Shown piece after piece: positions 45,770 through 55,644 of a stretch of 64,000 bases of DNA. A program made the position numbers and the translations under genes. This DNA is from Candidatus Flexicrinis affinis (GTDB lineage Bacteria; Chloroflexota; Anaerolineae; Aggregatilineales; Phototrophicaceae). The stretch spans positions 310,001-374,000 of the forward strand of contig JADJWE010000004.1 of the NCBI GenBank assembly GCA_016716525.1, written 5' to 3'. The notes under the pieces are model-generated. The model was not told the DNA's origin, searched no databases, and was given only the letters and a program-made list of their open reading frames with translations. Position 1 is the first letter of the stretch. Each line of letters starts with the position of its first letter.

Positions 45770-47158
45770 TTATTCGTCCAGCGCGGCAAGCATCTGAGCG
45801 ACGTCGGTGAGCTTGACCCGCGGCCGGCCGAGTCGTTCGCCGGCGTGCGTCTCGAGCGTGTCTAGCCGCTGCCAGTCGCCGTAGCTCACAACGCGCACGC
45901 CTGCGGCGCGCAGCACCGATTCGAGATCGCCGCCCGCTGGCGTTTCGCCAAGCGCGCCTGTCTGAAGGTCAGCGAGCAGGCTGTCGACGGTGGCGATCGA
46001 ATCCGGCTTGTTGGTCCCGATGATCCCGGACGGACCGCGCTTGATCCAGCCAACGGCATACAGCCCCGGAACCGGTTCGCCGCCGGGGGCATTCAGCACA
46101 CGGCCGGCGCTGTTGGGGATCACGCCGCGTTTGGCGTCGAACGGGACGCCCGGCAGGGCGACGCCGCGATACCCGACCGACCGGAACACCAGCCCCGCGC
46201 TCACGATCTCGGTTTCGCCTGTGGGTTCGGCGCTGAGGTAACCGTGGTCGCGTTCGACGAGCTGGTTGCGGCCCAGCGTGACGGCCTCGACTTTGCCGCC
46301 GCCATGAATCGCCAGCGGAGAGGTTAGGAAACGCATGACGATTCGGCGGCTTTTGCCTTGCGGAGCGCGCTGACTGTACTCTTGCAGCAGGGCAACGTTC
46401 TTGGCCGCGTCGCGATCGCCGCTGGTTTTCAGCCATGCTTCGGACAACGGGTCGAGCACCGCGTCTTCAGGCGCGATGATCAAGTCGGTATCCGGCATCT
46501 CGCTCAGTTCTTTGAGCTCGGGCGGGGTAAAGGCGGCTTGGGCGGGGCCGCGCCGGCCGATGACGATGATCTCTTTTACCCGACTCTGGTCGAGTGCATC
46601 CAGCGCATAGTCTGCGATGTCGGTCTGGCTTAGCTCGGCGCATGTCCGGCCGAGGATGCGGGCGACGTCCATGGCGACGTTGCCGATGCCGACCACGATC
46701 GCGCGCTCGGCGGTCAGGTCGAACGACAGATGGCGGTAGTCAGGATGCCCGTTGTACCACGCCACGAAGTCGGTCGCGGCATAACTGCCGGGCAAATCCT
46801 CACCCTCGATGCCGAGCGAGCGATCCGTTTGCGCACCGGTGGCGAAGATCACAGCATGTGCGAACTGCCGCAGCATGTCGAGGGGGAGTGTGGTGCCGAA
46901 CTCGACATTGCCGAGGAAGCTGAAGCCCTCGCGTTGGGCGATCTTGTCGTAGACCTTGGTGACCGACTTGATCTTCTGGTGGTCAGGGGCAACGCCGCCC
47001 CGCACCAGTCCGAACGGCGTCGGAAGCCGCTCGATCATCACCACCCTAACGCCGGAGCCCAACTGCTTGAACAAGTGCTCCGCTGCATAGAATCCCGAAG
47101 GGCCGCTGCCGACGACCGCGACAACCAACGGGTTTTCAGGCGTTCCGAGTGGTGACAT
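45770..47158 (-). CDS. Ferredoxin/adrenodoxin-type NADP+ reductase (FprA-like)
   Basis: The protein has 462 residues. FAD-binding VAVVGSGPSGFYAAEHLFKQ, the conserved PTPFGLVRGGVAPDHQKIKSV, FATGAQTDRSLGIEGEDLPG, the NADP Rossmann VVGIGNVAMDVARILGR and the C-terminal GWIKRGPSGIIGTNKPDS define the adrenodoxin reductase/FprA family. It passes electrons between NADPH and ferredoxin in the cytosol. GAGGAGA upstream supports the ATG at 47158. No cytochrome P450 or ferredoxin gene is adjacent. Confidence 0.94.
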   Translation of the reverse strand: MSPLGTPENPLVVAVVGSGPSGFYAAEHLFKQLGSGVRVVMIERLPTPFGLVRGGVAPDHQKIKSVTKVYDKIAQREGFSFLGNVEFGTTLPLDMLRQFAHAVIFATGAQTDRSLGIEGEDLPGSYAATDFVAWYNGHPDYRHLSFDLTAERAIVVGIGNVAMDVARILGRTCAELSQTDIADYALDALDQSRVKEIIVIGRRGPAQAAFTPPELKELSEMPDTDLIIAPEDAVLDPLSEAWLKTSGDRDAAKNVALLQEYSQRAPQGKSRRIVMRFLTSPLAIHGGGKVEAVTLGRNQLVERDHGYLSAEPTGETEIVSAGLVFRSVGYRGVALPGVPFDAKRGVIPNSAGRVLNAPGGEPVPGLYAVGWIKRGPSGIIGTNKPDSIATVDSLLADLQTGALGETPAGGDLESVLRAAGVRVVSYGDWQRLDTLETHAGERLGRPRVKLTDVAQMLAALDE

Positions 47159-47406
47159 AGGATGTCGTCTCCTCAAACTGAGGCTGATTTGCCGCTCCAA
47201 AGTATACACCCGAGATTCGCTTTGCTATGTAGTCCGCAGATGTCGAGCCATGGGCCGACGGGACCGCCGGCCGAGAATCGTGACATCTTGCAGCGCGAGT
47301 GTGTGACGTTTTGACGCCGCCGCATTGGGTCACTCTACCCATGCGGACAGCGTGCTACGCGCTATACTCTGCACACTCTATCGGGAGCTAACAAGGATGC
47401 GACATC

Positions 47407-47883
47407 ATGCTTGCTGCGCTTCGCCGAAACGTCGAGTGGCGCGCGATCCCGCTGGCCGGACTGGCAGGCGGTACCACGTATCTCGTCATCCTATTGATCT
47501 TCAGCAGCGGCGTGCTCGGCCTCTCGCCGGCGGTCGTGCTGCGCTATTTCGGCAGCTTGCTGCTCGGGCCTGACACACTCGTGCAGGGTGACGCAGGGCT
47601 GGTCGCCGCGGGGCTGGCGGTGCACTACGTTCTGTCGCTGGTGTTCGCGCTGATCATCTCGCTCGTCGTCCACCGCTGGGGCATGATCGTGGGCGTGATC
47701 CTCGGCGGTCTGATGGGCCTCGGGTTGTACGGCATCAACGTTTATACGCTGACCGCGATCTTCCCGTGGTTCTTCGCCATCAACAGCATCCTGCTGCTGA
47801 TCTGCCATGTTGTGTACGGCGCGGTGGTCGGCGGCGTGTACGAGCACTTCGACCGGTTCGACGCCGGATTGGCACAGGAGTAA
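47407..47883 (+). CDS. Four-TM membrane protein, unknown
   Basis: A 158-residue protein with TM helices at about 14-35, 66-88, 93-113 and 120-142. It ends in an acidic tail (YEHFDRFDAGLAQE). It has Gly-rich helix packing (VGVILGGLMGLGLYGINVY) but no catalytic motif. TATACT at 47363-47368 may be its -10. It is followed 5 bp later by the M48 protease gene, so the two are probably co-transcribed. Confidence 0.78.
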   Translation: MLAALRRNVEWRAIPLAGLAGGTTYLVILLIFSSGVLGLSPAVVLRYFGSLLLGPDTLVQGDAGLVAAGLAVHYVLSLVFALIISLVVHRWGMIVGVILGGLMGLGLYGINVYTLTAIFPWFFAINSILLLICHVVYGAVVGGVYEHFDRFDAGLAQE

Positions 47884-47888
47884 CGGCG

Positions 47889-48704
47889 ATGATTCGCATG
47901 TCTCGGGGATACAGCCGCGGTCGCAGCGGGTTCGGCGGTGTTCAGCTCATTATCGGGCTTGTCGTCGCGGTGTTTGCCGTCATCTCATTCCTTGGCTCAC
48001 AAGAGTACAATCCGGTCACCGGCCAGAATCAGTACGTCAGCCTGACGGCGCAGCAGGAGATCGCGCTGGGTTTGCAGTCGGTGCCGGAGATGGTGCGCGA
48101 GTACGGCGGCGTCTACCCGGATCAGCAGGTGCAGGCTGTGATCGACCAGATCGGCGCCGACCTCGTCAACGGCAGTGTGGCGGGGCAGGTGCCGTGGCAG
48201 TTCGAGTTCACCGTGCTCAATAACAGCAGCACGGTCAACGCGTTTGCGCTCCCGGGCGGGCCGATCTTTATCACGACCGGTTTGCTCAGCCGCTTGGAGA
48301 CCGAGGATATGGTGGCCGGCGTGCTGGCCCACGAAATCGTGCACGTACTCGCCCGGCACAGCGCACAGGCGATCGCCAAGTCCGAACTCACCAACGGCCT
48401 CATCGGCGCGGTCGGTGTGGCGTCCGGCGATGCCGGCGCATCGCAGACCGCCGCCATGATCGGACAGTTGGTCAACATGAGCTACGGTCGCGACGCCGAG
48501 ATCGAGTCCGACACGTTGGGCGTGTGCCTGATGATCAACGCCGGCTACGATCCGCAGGCCATGATTGCCGTGATGCGGGTGCTGGAATCCGCGTCGGGCG
48601 GGGCCCGGCAACCGGAGTTCTTGAGCACACACCCCAGCCCAGACAACCGGATCGGACGCATTCAAGAGGCGATCGACCGCGCCGCCACCGACTGCCCGTT
48701 CTAG
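47889..48704 (+). CDS. M48-family metalloprotease
   Basis: A 271-residue protein. An N-terminal TM helix (about 20-40, VQLIIGLVVAVFAVISFLG) anchors it. The zinc motif is HEIVH in LAHEIVHVLARHSAQ, with the third ligand in AEIESDTLG. The late FLSTHPSPDNRI is typical of the M48C (LoiP/BepA-like) branch. FALPGGPIFITTGLL is the edge-strand motif. It is likely an envelope quality-control protease. Confidence 0.92.
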   Translation: MIRMSRGYSRGRSGFGGVQLIIGLVVAVFAVISFLGSQEYNPVTGQNQYVSLTAQQEIALGLQSVPEMVREYGGVYPDQQVQAVIDQIGADLVNGSVAGQVPWQFEFTVLNNSSTVNAFALPGGPIFITTGLLSRLETEDMVAGVLAHEIVHVLARHSAQAIAKSELTNGLIGAVGVASGDAGASQTAAMIGQLVNMSYGRDAEIESDTLGVCLMINAGYDPQAMIAVMRVLESASGGARQPEFLSTHPSPDNRIGRIQEAIDRAATDCPF

Positions 48705-48726
48705 CGGCGGCGCGGGACGGACGCGG

Positions 48727-49353
48727 CTAGAGTCCGATCAGAATGGCGATGATGCCGTCGACGTGCAGCTTGCCGAACGGGCTTTTGTTGGCGAACAACA
48801 CCTTGACCTTGCTGAGTGTCGCGTCCTTGGGGATGTCGAGCATTTCGGCCGGCCCTTCTGCGGCCCAGATCACGTCGCGGCCCGCGTCAGTCGTGCCGGT
48901 GAAGGTGTCGGTCAGCTTTTCCTTGGTCTCTACGCCGCCTAACGGCGTGTAAACGATGACGAGCTTCGCCTTCAAACTGCTGATGATGAGATCGCTCCAG
49001 ACACTGTAGCTGAACGAGACTTGGCCCGACTTGGTCACCAGCAGTCCGTTGGCTGCGCTGAGAATGCCGGCGTCGGCGAGTTGGACGAGCTTCGCGCTCT
49101 CATTCGCGCTGCCTTTGAAGCGGAAGGCGCATCCGCCGCTGGTGTTGGGCGGCGCTTTCGACCCGCACACGACCTTGTCCTTGGTGCCGTTGACCACGAC
49201 CCACGGATCCAGATCCCGGTCGACAGTCACGTCAAACCCGCCGTTGTGGATGAGCGGGACGCTGTCCTCGGCCCCGGCGGCAGCGAACGAACCGACAAGG
49301 ACCAGCGAAATCACGACGACGAACAACCCTAGTGCTGCGCGATACCGACTCAT
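48727..49353 (-). CDS. Secreted jelly-roll-like protein A
   Basis: The product has 208 residues. A signal peptide (1-28) is followed by PLIHNGGFDVTVDRDLDPWV, KVVCGSKAPPNTSGGCAFRF, KGSANESAKLVQ, and two later strands. The N-G-G-F..PW start suggests a carbohydrate-binding CBM4/9-like jelly roll, and two cysteines may form a disulfide. It shares the C-x-F-x-F-K-G-S-x-x-E-x-A-K-L-x-Q motif with the genes at 49419, 54892 and 55645. Its function is unknown. Confidence 0.78.
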   Translation of the reverse strand: MSRYRAALGLFVVVISLVLVGSFAAAGAEDSVPLIHNGGFDVTVDRDLDPWVVVNGTKDKVVCGSKAPPNTSGGCAFRFKGSANESAKLVQLADAGILSAANGLLVTKSGQVSFSYSVWSDLIISSLKAKLVIVYTPLGGVETKEKLTDTFTGTTDAGRDVIWAAEGPAEMLDIPKDATLSKVKVLFANKSPFGKLHVDGIIAILIGL

Positions 49354-49418
49354 GTTGAACCCTCCCCCTCACTCGTGACACGGCGGCCATCCCGACGTGC
49401 CGTAGTTGACCGTAGTGT

Positions 49419-50039
49419 CTAGGAGCTTGGCCCAGTCATCGTCGCCAAAATGTTGTCGATGTAGGCCTTGCCACTGGTGCTGCTGTTCTTGAACTGTACC
49501 TTTATTTTCGAAACCGTGGCGTCTTGATCGACTGTGATCGTCGAGATTGGCCCTTCAGTCGCCCAGATGTAGTCGATGCCGCTGAGCGTGCTGCCGCTGG
49601 CCGGATCAACCATCTTGCTCTTGGTTTCGATCCCGCCATCGGGCGTCCATACGACCACGATCTTTGCGTCGATTTTTGTCGCCTCGGACGTGCTGTAGTA
49701 GTCATAGCTGAGGTTGACCAACCCTCCAGACGAACTGAGAAGTGCATTGACGTCTGAAAGTGTGCTGGGGCTGGACTTTTGGCTGAGCTTCGCTGCCTCG
49801 TTGGGACTGCCCTTGAACTTGAAGGCGCAGTCGCCCGAGGTGCCGGGAGGAACCTTCGGCGCGCACTTAGGCGCATCACTGCTGCCGTTCTGGAGTTTCC
49901 ATGTGAACACTATTTCTGTGAAGCTGTCGTTCAGGATCAGCGGGATGGTGCCGCTGCCTCCTGCGACAGCAGTGAACCCGCTGAGCGCGACCAACCCGAC
50001 GAGTAGGGCGAAAACGATAGTAGAACGAGAACGCTGCAC
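49419..50039 (-). CDS. Secreted jelly-roll-like protein B
   Basis: The product has 206 residues. A signal peptide (about 1-26) precedes ILNDSFTEIVFTWKLQ, CAPKVPPGTSGDCAFKFKGS, NEAAKLSQ and a C-terminal KAYIDNILATM strand. It follows the family pattern of protein A, its tandem neighbour on the same strand 65 bp away. TATAAT on the reverse strand at 50158-50163 is a possible -10 with a long leader. Confidence 0.78.
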   Translation of the reverse strand: MQRSRSTIVFALLVGLVALSGFTAVAGGSGTIPLILNDSFTEIVFTWKLQNGSSDAPKCAPKVPPGTSGDCAFKFKGSPNEAAKLSQKSSPSTLSDVNALLSSSGGLVNLSYDYYSTSEATKIDAKIVVVWTPDGGIETKSKMVDPASGSTLSGIDYIWATEGPISTITVDQDATVSKIKVQFKNSSTSGKAYIDNILATMTGPSS

Positions 50040-50275
50040 CGGTAAATCTCCCTTGTAGCATAGACGAATGCCGGACTGTAACGCGGCTCTTACGAAACAA
50101 ACGATGGCCGCTCACGATGCGCTACCGCAGTGGGACCTTCGCATTGCGCGCAACTGCATTATATGGGGTTTTTGAATCCGCGCATTTGAGTCGTAGGGCA
50201 GGGCGAAAGCGAAAAGGTTAAGTTTCGGTATGATAGAGAGATAGGCCGCACACCGTTAGCGCAGTATCGGGGGCC

Positions 50276-53200
50276 ATGATGAGCCGCTGCTTCATCTCCT
50301 ATTCGCGTCGAAACACCAACTTTGCCGAGCGCCTCGCCCGCGATCTGAACGACGCCGGCGTCGAGGTGTGGATCGACTTTCGTCAGATCCACGCCGGCGA
50401 GCGGTGGAAGGACGAGATTCGCCGTGGGGTCGAACGCAGCGAGGTGATCGTGATCGTGCTGTCGCCCGATTCGGTCGTCAGCGAGTGGGTGCAGTTCGAG
50501 ATCAACTACGGCCGCGAAAAGAACAAGGTGCTGCTGCCGATCATGGCGGTCGACTGCTATGCCGAGCTGCGCGCCAGCGAATCACTGGCATGGCTGCTCG
50601 ACGTGCACTTCATCATGTTCGAGGCCCGCTACGAGCAGGGCTTTCCCGAACTGCTTAAGGCCTTGCCGGGGAAGCGCAAGGTCGGTGTGTTCGACACCAT
50701 CGACAGCAGCAAGATCCCTAATCCGTTCAAGGGACTCGAAGCCTTCCAGCAGACCGACGCCGCCTTCTTCTTCGGGCGCGAGGGACTGATCAAGAAGGCG
50801 CTGGCCGCCCTCAAGCCGGGCCGGGCGCGCCGCTTCTTGGCGGTCGTCGGGGCAAGCGGCAGCGGAAAATCCTCGCTCGTGCGCGCGGGCGTAATCCCGC
50901 AGGTGCGCAGCGGGGCGCTCCCCGGCAGCGACCAGTGGCGCGTAGCAATCTTTACGCCCGGCGACCAGCCGACGCGCGCGCTGGCGACCCGTATCGCGCC
51001 CATGCTGCCGGAGGATGTCGACGCCGACGCCGTGCAGAAAGCCCTCTCGACCGGCATGGACGGCCTGAGCACCGTGGCCCAGCGCCTGCTCATCGACGCG
51101 CCGCCGACCGCGATGCTGATGCTGATCGTCGATCAGTTCGAGGAGACGTTTACACGCGCGCCGGAGTCGGCGGCGCGGTCCTTCATTGGTCTGCTTGAAC
51201 ACGCGGCGACCGTGCCCAACGGGCGCTGTATCGTCGTGCTGACGATGCGAGCGGATTTCTTCGATCGATTGGGCCGCTACCCGGACTTTGCCGAACTGTT
51301 CGAGGCCGATCAACTGCTGATCGTCACCGAGATGACACAGTCGAACCTGCTGCGCGCGATCACCGGCCCCGCCGAAGCCGTCAGCCTGATGTATGAGGAC
51401 GGCCTCGCCGACCGGATTCTGGAGGACGTGCGCCGCCAGCCCGGGTCGCTGCCACTGTTGCAGTACGCGCTGACCGAGCTGTACAAGCGCCGCGAAGGGC
51501 GCAAGCTCACCAACGCCGCGTACGACGCCATCGGGGGTGTCGAGCAGGCGCTGGCTCGCCATGCCGAGGAGCTGTACGTCAGTCTCGGCGTCGGCCAGCA
51601 GGATATCGTGAAGCGTATCTTGCTGCGGCTGATCGAGATTGGCGACGACTCGATTCCCACGCGCCGGCGCGTCGCGCGAGGCGATCTCTCGTTCGTCGGC
51701 GTAAGTAACGAGGCGGTGCAGGAGATCGTCGATCGCCTCACGGCGTCGGACAGTCGTCTGCTGGTAACCAGCCGCGAGATTCGTACGCATGCCAACCAGA
51801 CGGCCAGCACGACCGTATGGGTCGAGGTCGGCCACGAGGCGCTAATCCGCGAGTGGGCGCGTTTTCAAGGCTGGGTCGAGGACGATCTGGAGAATCTGCG
51901 GCTGGGCGCTGAACTGCTCAAGTCCGCGACCGACTGGGAGTCGACGAATCGCGATCCGGCGTACCTGCTGACCGGCACCCGCCTTGCGCGGGCTGAGGAC
52001 TGGCTCGATTCCGGCGGCGACGCCAACGCGTTACAGCGCGCGTTCATCCGCGCCAGCGTTGAGCTGCGGGAACAGACCGAGGAGACCGAACGCGAGCAGG
52101 CCGAGCGCGAACTGGTACTGCAGCGCCGGTCGGCCCAGCGGTTGCGGATGTTTGTCGGCGTCCTGATGCTGGCGTTGGTGGTGACGGCGGGGCTGGTGCT
52201 GTTCGCGTTCAGCGAGCGCGACCGCGCCGACGGCAACGCCCGCCTTGCAGCGGCCAATGCCGCTGCCGCGGAGGCCAACGCTCAGCGCGCGGAGGCCAAC
52301 CTCGCACAGGCCAACAGCTTCGCGCTGTCGGCGCTGGCGAACCGTGCACTGGGTGACGGCGACAGCCAGTTGGCCGTCTCGCTCGGTGTAGAGGCGAACC
52401 TTGTTGCCAGCCCGCCGCCGCCGCAGTCGAGCCTCACGCTGGCCGAGGTCGCCTTCGCGCCGGGTGTTCGCCGCGTATACGCCAGTCAAGGCACGACCGT
52501 CAACGCGGTGGCGCTGAGCGCCGACGAGCGGCTTGTGGTCGCCGCCGGCTCGGAGGGTGTCACGGTCTTCGATGCGTCGTCGGGCGAGGTTGTCACGTCG
52601 CTGGCCCTGACGTCGTCGAGCGGAATATCGGCGCTCGCGATCAGCCCGGACGGCACGCGGATCGTCACTGGCAGCGAAAGCGGGGCAATCGCCATTTGGG
52701 ACGCCGCCACCGGTGCGTCGGTTTTCGAGTTCGTGCGTGTGCACGACCGCGCCGTCAACAGCTTGAGCTACAGCAGCGATCGCGCCAAACTGGTGAGTGC
52801 GGGCAGCGACAACCGGGTCGTGGTGTGGGATGTCGCCAATGGCAGCCCGATCACACAGCACACGCTGCACCGAGGCACGGTCACCGGTGCGCGCTTCTGG
52901 CCGCAGGATGACCGGATCGTCGTTTCTGCGGGGCGGGACAGCGCCATCATTGCCTATGACATCGTCGCCAACGCCGCCATTCGCACGTTGAGCACCGACA
53001 TGGTGCATCTCAGCCTCGACCTGCGGCCGGACGGGTTGGAGGCGCTTACCGGCGGCGACGGCGGGCGGGTGCAGACGTGGCCGCTCAACCTCGATCTCGC
53101 GCAGGCTCAGCAGCAGACCGCGCAAACGGTCATCCCGCTGAGCGTGGCGACCTACACCGGTCACACCACCACGACGTCTTCGGCTGCCGTTGCCTATGCG

Positions 53201-54772
53201 GACGATGGCCGGTTGGTCGTCAGCGCTGGGGCCGACGGCCAGCTTCTGGTGTGGGATACCGCGACCACGGCGCTCCTGCGCAGCTTCACCGTGCCGGGAA
53301 CCGGAGAGTTCACGTCTCTCATGGTCAGCGCCGACGGAGATCAAGCCCTGAGCGGTGGTGCGAGCACCGGCGCGGCATTCCTGCGCTTGTGGGACGTCAC
53401 CAGTGCGGCGATCGTGATCGACATGCCGGGGCATACCGGGCGGGCCGTCGCTGTGTTCCGGCCTGACGGGCGCACCGTGCTCAGCGGCGGCCGGGACGAC
53501 GACCCGGAGAACCCCGACGACGACCAGCAGGGCAACAGCCTGCGCCTGTTCGATGTCGCCACCGGGCGGACCGTGCAGCAGTTGACCGGACACACCAACC
53601 TCGTCGGCGCGGTGGACGTCAGCCCGGACGGGCAATTTGCCGTCAGCGGGTCGTTTGACAACACCGTTCGGGTGTGGGACATCGCCGCTGGGACGGGAAT
53701 TCAGGTCGGGCAGCATACCAATCAGGTGATCGGGGTACGCTTCACGCCCGACGGCGACGCCGTGATCGCGGTCAGCCGCGGCGGGCAAATTATGATGTGG
53801 CACGCCAGCGGCGAGGGTCTGATCCGGCAGTTCGTCGACCCGGCTGGGGACATTACCTCGGTGCAGGCGCTGGCATTGAGCGCCGATGGCCGCCTGCTGC
53901 TGACCGGCGGCGACGAGTCGATCGTGCGTCTGTGGGATGTCGCGAGCGGCGATCTGTTGGAGACGGTGACGATCGAAGACCGTGCAGTACGCGCGCTGGG
54001 CTTCCACCCTGATGGCGCGCACTTTGTCGTCGGCTCGGTGAACGGGAGCCTGACGCTGTGGAACACCGACGGCGGTTCGACCGGCCGCCTGACCGGGCAC
54101 AGCCGTGCGATCATCACGGCCGAGTACACGCCAGACGGCACGCGCGTGCTGTCGACCTCGTTCGACGGGACGCTGCGCGTATGGGACATCACCAGCGGGT
54201 TCGAGGTGCGCCGGTTCGACACCAACGATGAGCCGGGCGTGACGATCCAAGCAGCGGACATCAGCGACGATGGCCAAGTCGTGCTGACGGCGCTCAGCGA
54301 CGGACGGCTGCGCATCTGGCGGCTGTACCCGACATTAGAGAGCCTGCTGGCGTGGACGGTCATTAACCGAGTCGTCACGCCGCTGGTCGACTGCACGATC
54401 CGTGAGCAGTTCCAGCTCGAACTTTGTGATGACAACGGTCAGCCGCCGGCGCAAAACCTGCCGCCGCTGCCACCGTTGAAACCGCCCCCGCAAAGCGTGA
54501 TCGCGCTCGAAATCGGCGGGCATGCGGTCATCAACACCACCAACGGCACCCGCCAGTTCGTGCGGCCCGCGCCGGGCAATTTCGACAACAGCGCAAGCAC
54601 GCTGGTGGACGATGGAACGTTGGTCATACTCCAATCCGGGCCGGTGCTGTCGGCGGGCTTCTGGTGGTGGGAGGTCGAAACCGAGACTGGCATCACAGGC
54701 TGGGTGGCGGAGTACATTCCGGACGAGAACATCCAGTCGTTGGTACCGGTGTCGGCGTTGGCCGGGGCCTGA
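50276..54772 (+). CDS. TIR - STAND NTPase - TM - WD40 - SH3 multidomain protein
   Basis: The product has 1498 residues. The TIR domain (1-135) starts CFISYSRRN and carries the NADase-type Glu, E75, in SEWVQFEINYG. A STAND NTPase follows: NPFKGLEAFQQTDAAFFFGRE, Walker A GASGSGKS (about 191-198), and LMLIVDQFEE as Walker B. After a helical region comes one TM helix (about 622-645), then about 13 WD40 repeats (740-1360). The C-terminus has a short Pro-rich spacer and an SH3-like module (WWWEVETETGITGWVAEY). TIR-STAND-WD40 architecture is that of prokaryotic NLR-like sensors, so an antiphage or stress-signalling role is plausible but not shown. Confidence 0.93.
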   Translation: MMSRCFISYSRRNTNFAERLARDLNDAGVEVWIDFRQIHAGERWKDEIRRGVERSEVIVIVLSPDSVVSEWVQFEINYGREKNKVLLPIMAVDCYAELRASESLAWLLDVHFIMFEARYEQGFPELLKALPGKRKVGVFDTIDSSKIPNPFKGLEAFQQTDAAFFFGREGLIKKALAALKPGRARRFLAVVGASGSGKSSLVRAGVIPQVRSGALPGSDQWRVAIFTPGDQPTRALATRIAPMLPEDVDADAVQKALSTGMDGLSTVAQRLLIDAPPTAMLMLIVDQFEETFTRAPESAARSFIGLLEHAATVPNGRCIVVLTMRADFFDRLGRYPDFAELFEADQLLIVTEMTQSNLLRAITGPAEAVSLMYEDGLADRILEDVRRQPGSLPLLQYALTELYKRREGRKLTNAAYDAIGGVEQALARHAEELYVSLGVGQQDIVKRILLRLIEIGDDSIPTRRRVARGDLSFVGVSNEAVQEIVDRLTASDSRLLVTSREIRTHANQTASTTVWVEVGHEALIREWARFQGWVEDDLENLRLGAELLKSATDWESTNRDPAYLLTGTRLARAEDWLDSGGDANALQRAFIRASVELREQTEETEREQAERELVLQRRSAQRLRMFVGVLMLALVVTAGLVLFAFSERDRADGNARLAAANAAAAEANAQRAEANLAQANSFALSALANRALGDGDSQLAVSLGVEANLVASPPPPQSSLTLAEVAFAPGVRRVYASQGTTVNAVALSADERLVVAAGSEGVTVFDASSGEVVTSLALTSSSGISALAISPDGTRIVTGSESGAIAIWDAATGASVFEFVRVHDRAVNSLSYSSDRAKLVSAGSDNRVVVWDVANGSPITQHTLHRGTVTGARFWPQDDRIVVSAGRDSAIIAYDIVANAAIRTLSTDMVHLSLDLRPDGLEALTGGDGGRVQTWPLNLDLAQAQQQTAQTVIPLSVATYTGHTTTTSSAAVAYADDGRLVVSAGADGQLLVWDTATTALLRSFTVPGTGEFTSLMVSADGDQALSGGASTGAAFLRLWDVTSAAIVIDMPGHTGRAVAVFRPDGRTVLSGGRDDDPENPDDDQQGNSLRLFDVATGRTVQQLTGHTNLVGAVDVSPDGQFAVSGSFDNTVRVWDIAAGTGIQVGQHTNQVIGVRFTPDGDAVIAVSRGGQIMMWHASGEGLIRQFVDPAGDITSVQALALSADGRLLLTGGDESIVRLWDVASGDLLETVTIEDRAVRALGFHPDGAHFVVGSVNGSLTLWNTDGGSTGRLTGHSRAIITAEYTPDGTRVLSTSFDGTLRVWDITSGFEVRRFDTNDEPGVTIQAADISDDGQVVLTALSDGRLRIWRLYPTLESLLAWTVINRVVTPLVDCTIREQFQLELCDDNGQPPAQNLPPLPPLKPPPQSVIALEIGGHAVINTTNGTRQFVRPAPGNFDNSASTLVDDGTLVILQSGPVLSAGFWWWEVETETGITGWVAEYIPDENIQSLVPVSALAGA

Positions 54773-54891
54773 TTCACGGGGAGAAACACGCCGATTTGCA
54801 AAGTCCACCCTAAAGTGTGGTGACCTGATCTGCGGCTCATCCTAGACTGTGGATGTCGTTCGAAAACACATCCAATCTAGGAGTAACCAAC

Positions 54892-55548
54892 ATGAATACC
54901 ATCCGCAGCATCCGTCGTATCCGCCGCATGATCATCGTTGGCGCCGTCCTCGGCGTCATGTCCGCCCTGCTGGTTGCCCCGGCGTCCGCGGGAATTCCAC
55001 TGGCGTTCCAGATGATCGTGAACGGCGGGTTCGAGGCAGGCACTCCCATCGTCCCCGACCTTAATCCGTGGACCATCAAAAACAAGACGGGTGACAAGAT
55101 CGTCTGCCTGAGCAAGACGCCCGTTGGCACCACCGGTGACTGCTCGTTCCAGTTCAAGGGCAGCATCGGCGAAGCAGCCAAGCTCATGCAGAAGATGAAC
55201 GAGGCACAACTTGACGGCTTCGACGCGCAGATGCTGGCTGGCGCACAGATCAGCTTCGGCTACGATTACTCGTCCGTCTACATCGCCTCGTCGCTCTCGG
55301 CCAAGGTTGTCGTGAAGTACACTGCGCCGGGCTTCATCCTGCCGCAGAAGGTCAAGCTGACCGACACTTCAACCGGCGCCACCTCGATCCCTAGCCTTGC
55401 CGTGTGGGTCGATGAAGGCCCCGCAACGACCGCCGCGATCCCAGCCGGCGCCAATCTGACCAAGTTCAAGGCGGCAATCACCAACAAGAGCCTGTCGGGC
55501 AAGGCCTTTATCGACAACGTGAGCGTGGTCCTGACCCCCAACAGCTAG
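54892..55548 (+). CDS. Secreted jelly-roll-like protein C
   Basis: The product has 218 residues. CTAGGAG upstream supports the ATG at 54892. A basic n-region (RSIRRIRR) and hydrophobic core end at APASA. The mature part has MIVNGGFEAGTPIVPDLNPW, KIVCLSKTPVGTTGDCSFQF and KGSIGEAAKLMQ, then AFIDNVSVVL at the C-terminus. It starts 119 bp after the TIR gene in the same direction and may share its transcript. It is closest to protein D among the four paralogues. Confidence 0.8.
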   Translation: MNTIRSIRRIRRMIIVGAVLGVMSALLVAPASAGIPLAFQMIVNGGFEAGTPIVPDLNPWTIKNKTGDKIVCLSKTPVGTTGDCSFQFKGSIGEAAKLMQKMNEAQLDGFDAQMLAGAQISFGYDYSSVYIASSLSAKVVVKYTAPGFILPQKVKLTDTSTGATSIPSLAVWVDEGPATTAAIPAGANLTKFKAAITNKSLSGKAFIDNVSVVLTPNS

Positions 55549-55578
55549 TACGGACGCTCCACACAACCCTGAAAACCC

Positions 55579-55607
55579 GAAGCGCCCGGTCACCCGCCGG
55601 GCGCTTC
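55579..55607 (+). terminator. Hairpin after protein C
   Basis: GAAGCGCCCGG (55579-55589) pairs with CCGGGCGCTTC (55597-55607), an 11 bp stem with a 7-base loop. The T-tract is absent, so it may be an attenuator or processing site rather than a full terminator. Confidence 0.5.
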
Positions 55608-55644
55608 CGCAAACAATCGACCAAAATCAAAAGGAAAAGTCCAC

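Noticed and set aside
52031..54277. 748-codon reverse frame inside the TIR gene
   Set aside because: It overlaps the WD40-coding region in antisense; the WD40 repeats explain its coding periodicity, and no start signal or domain is visible.
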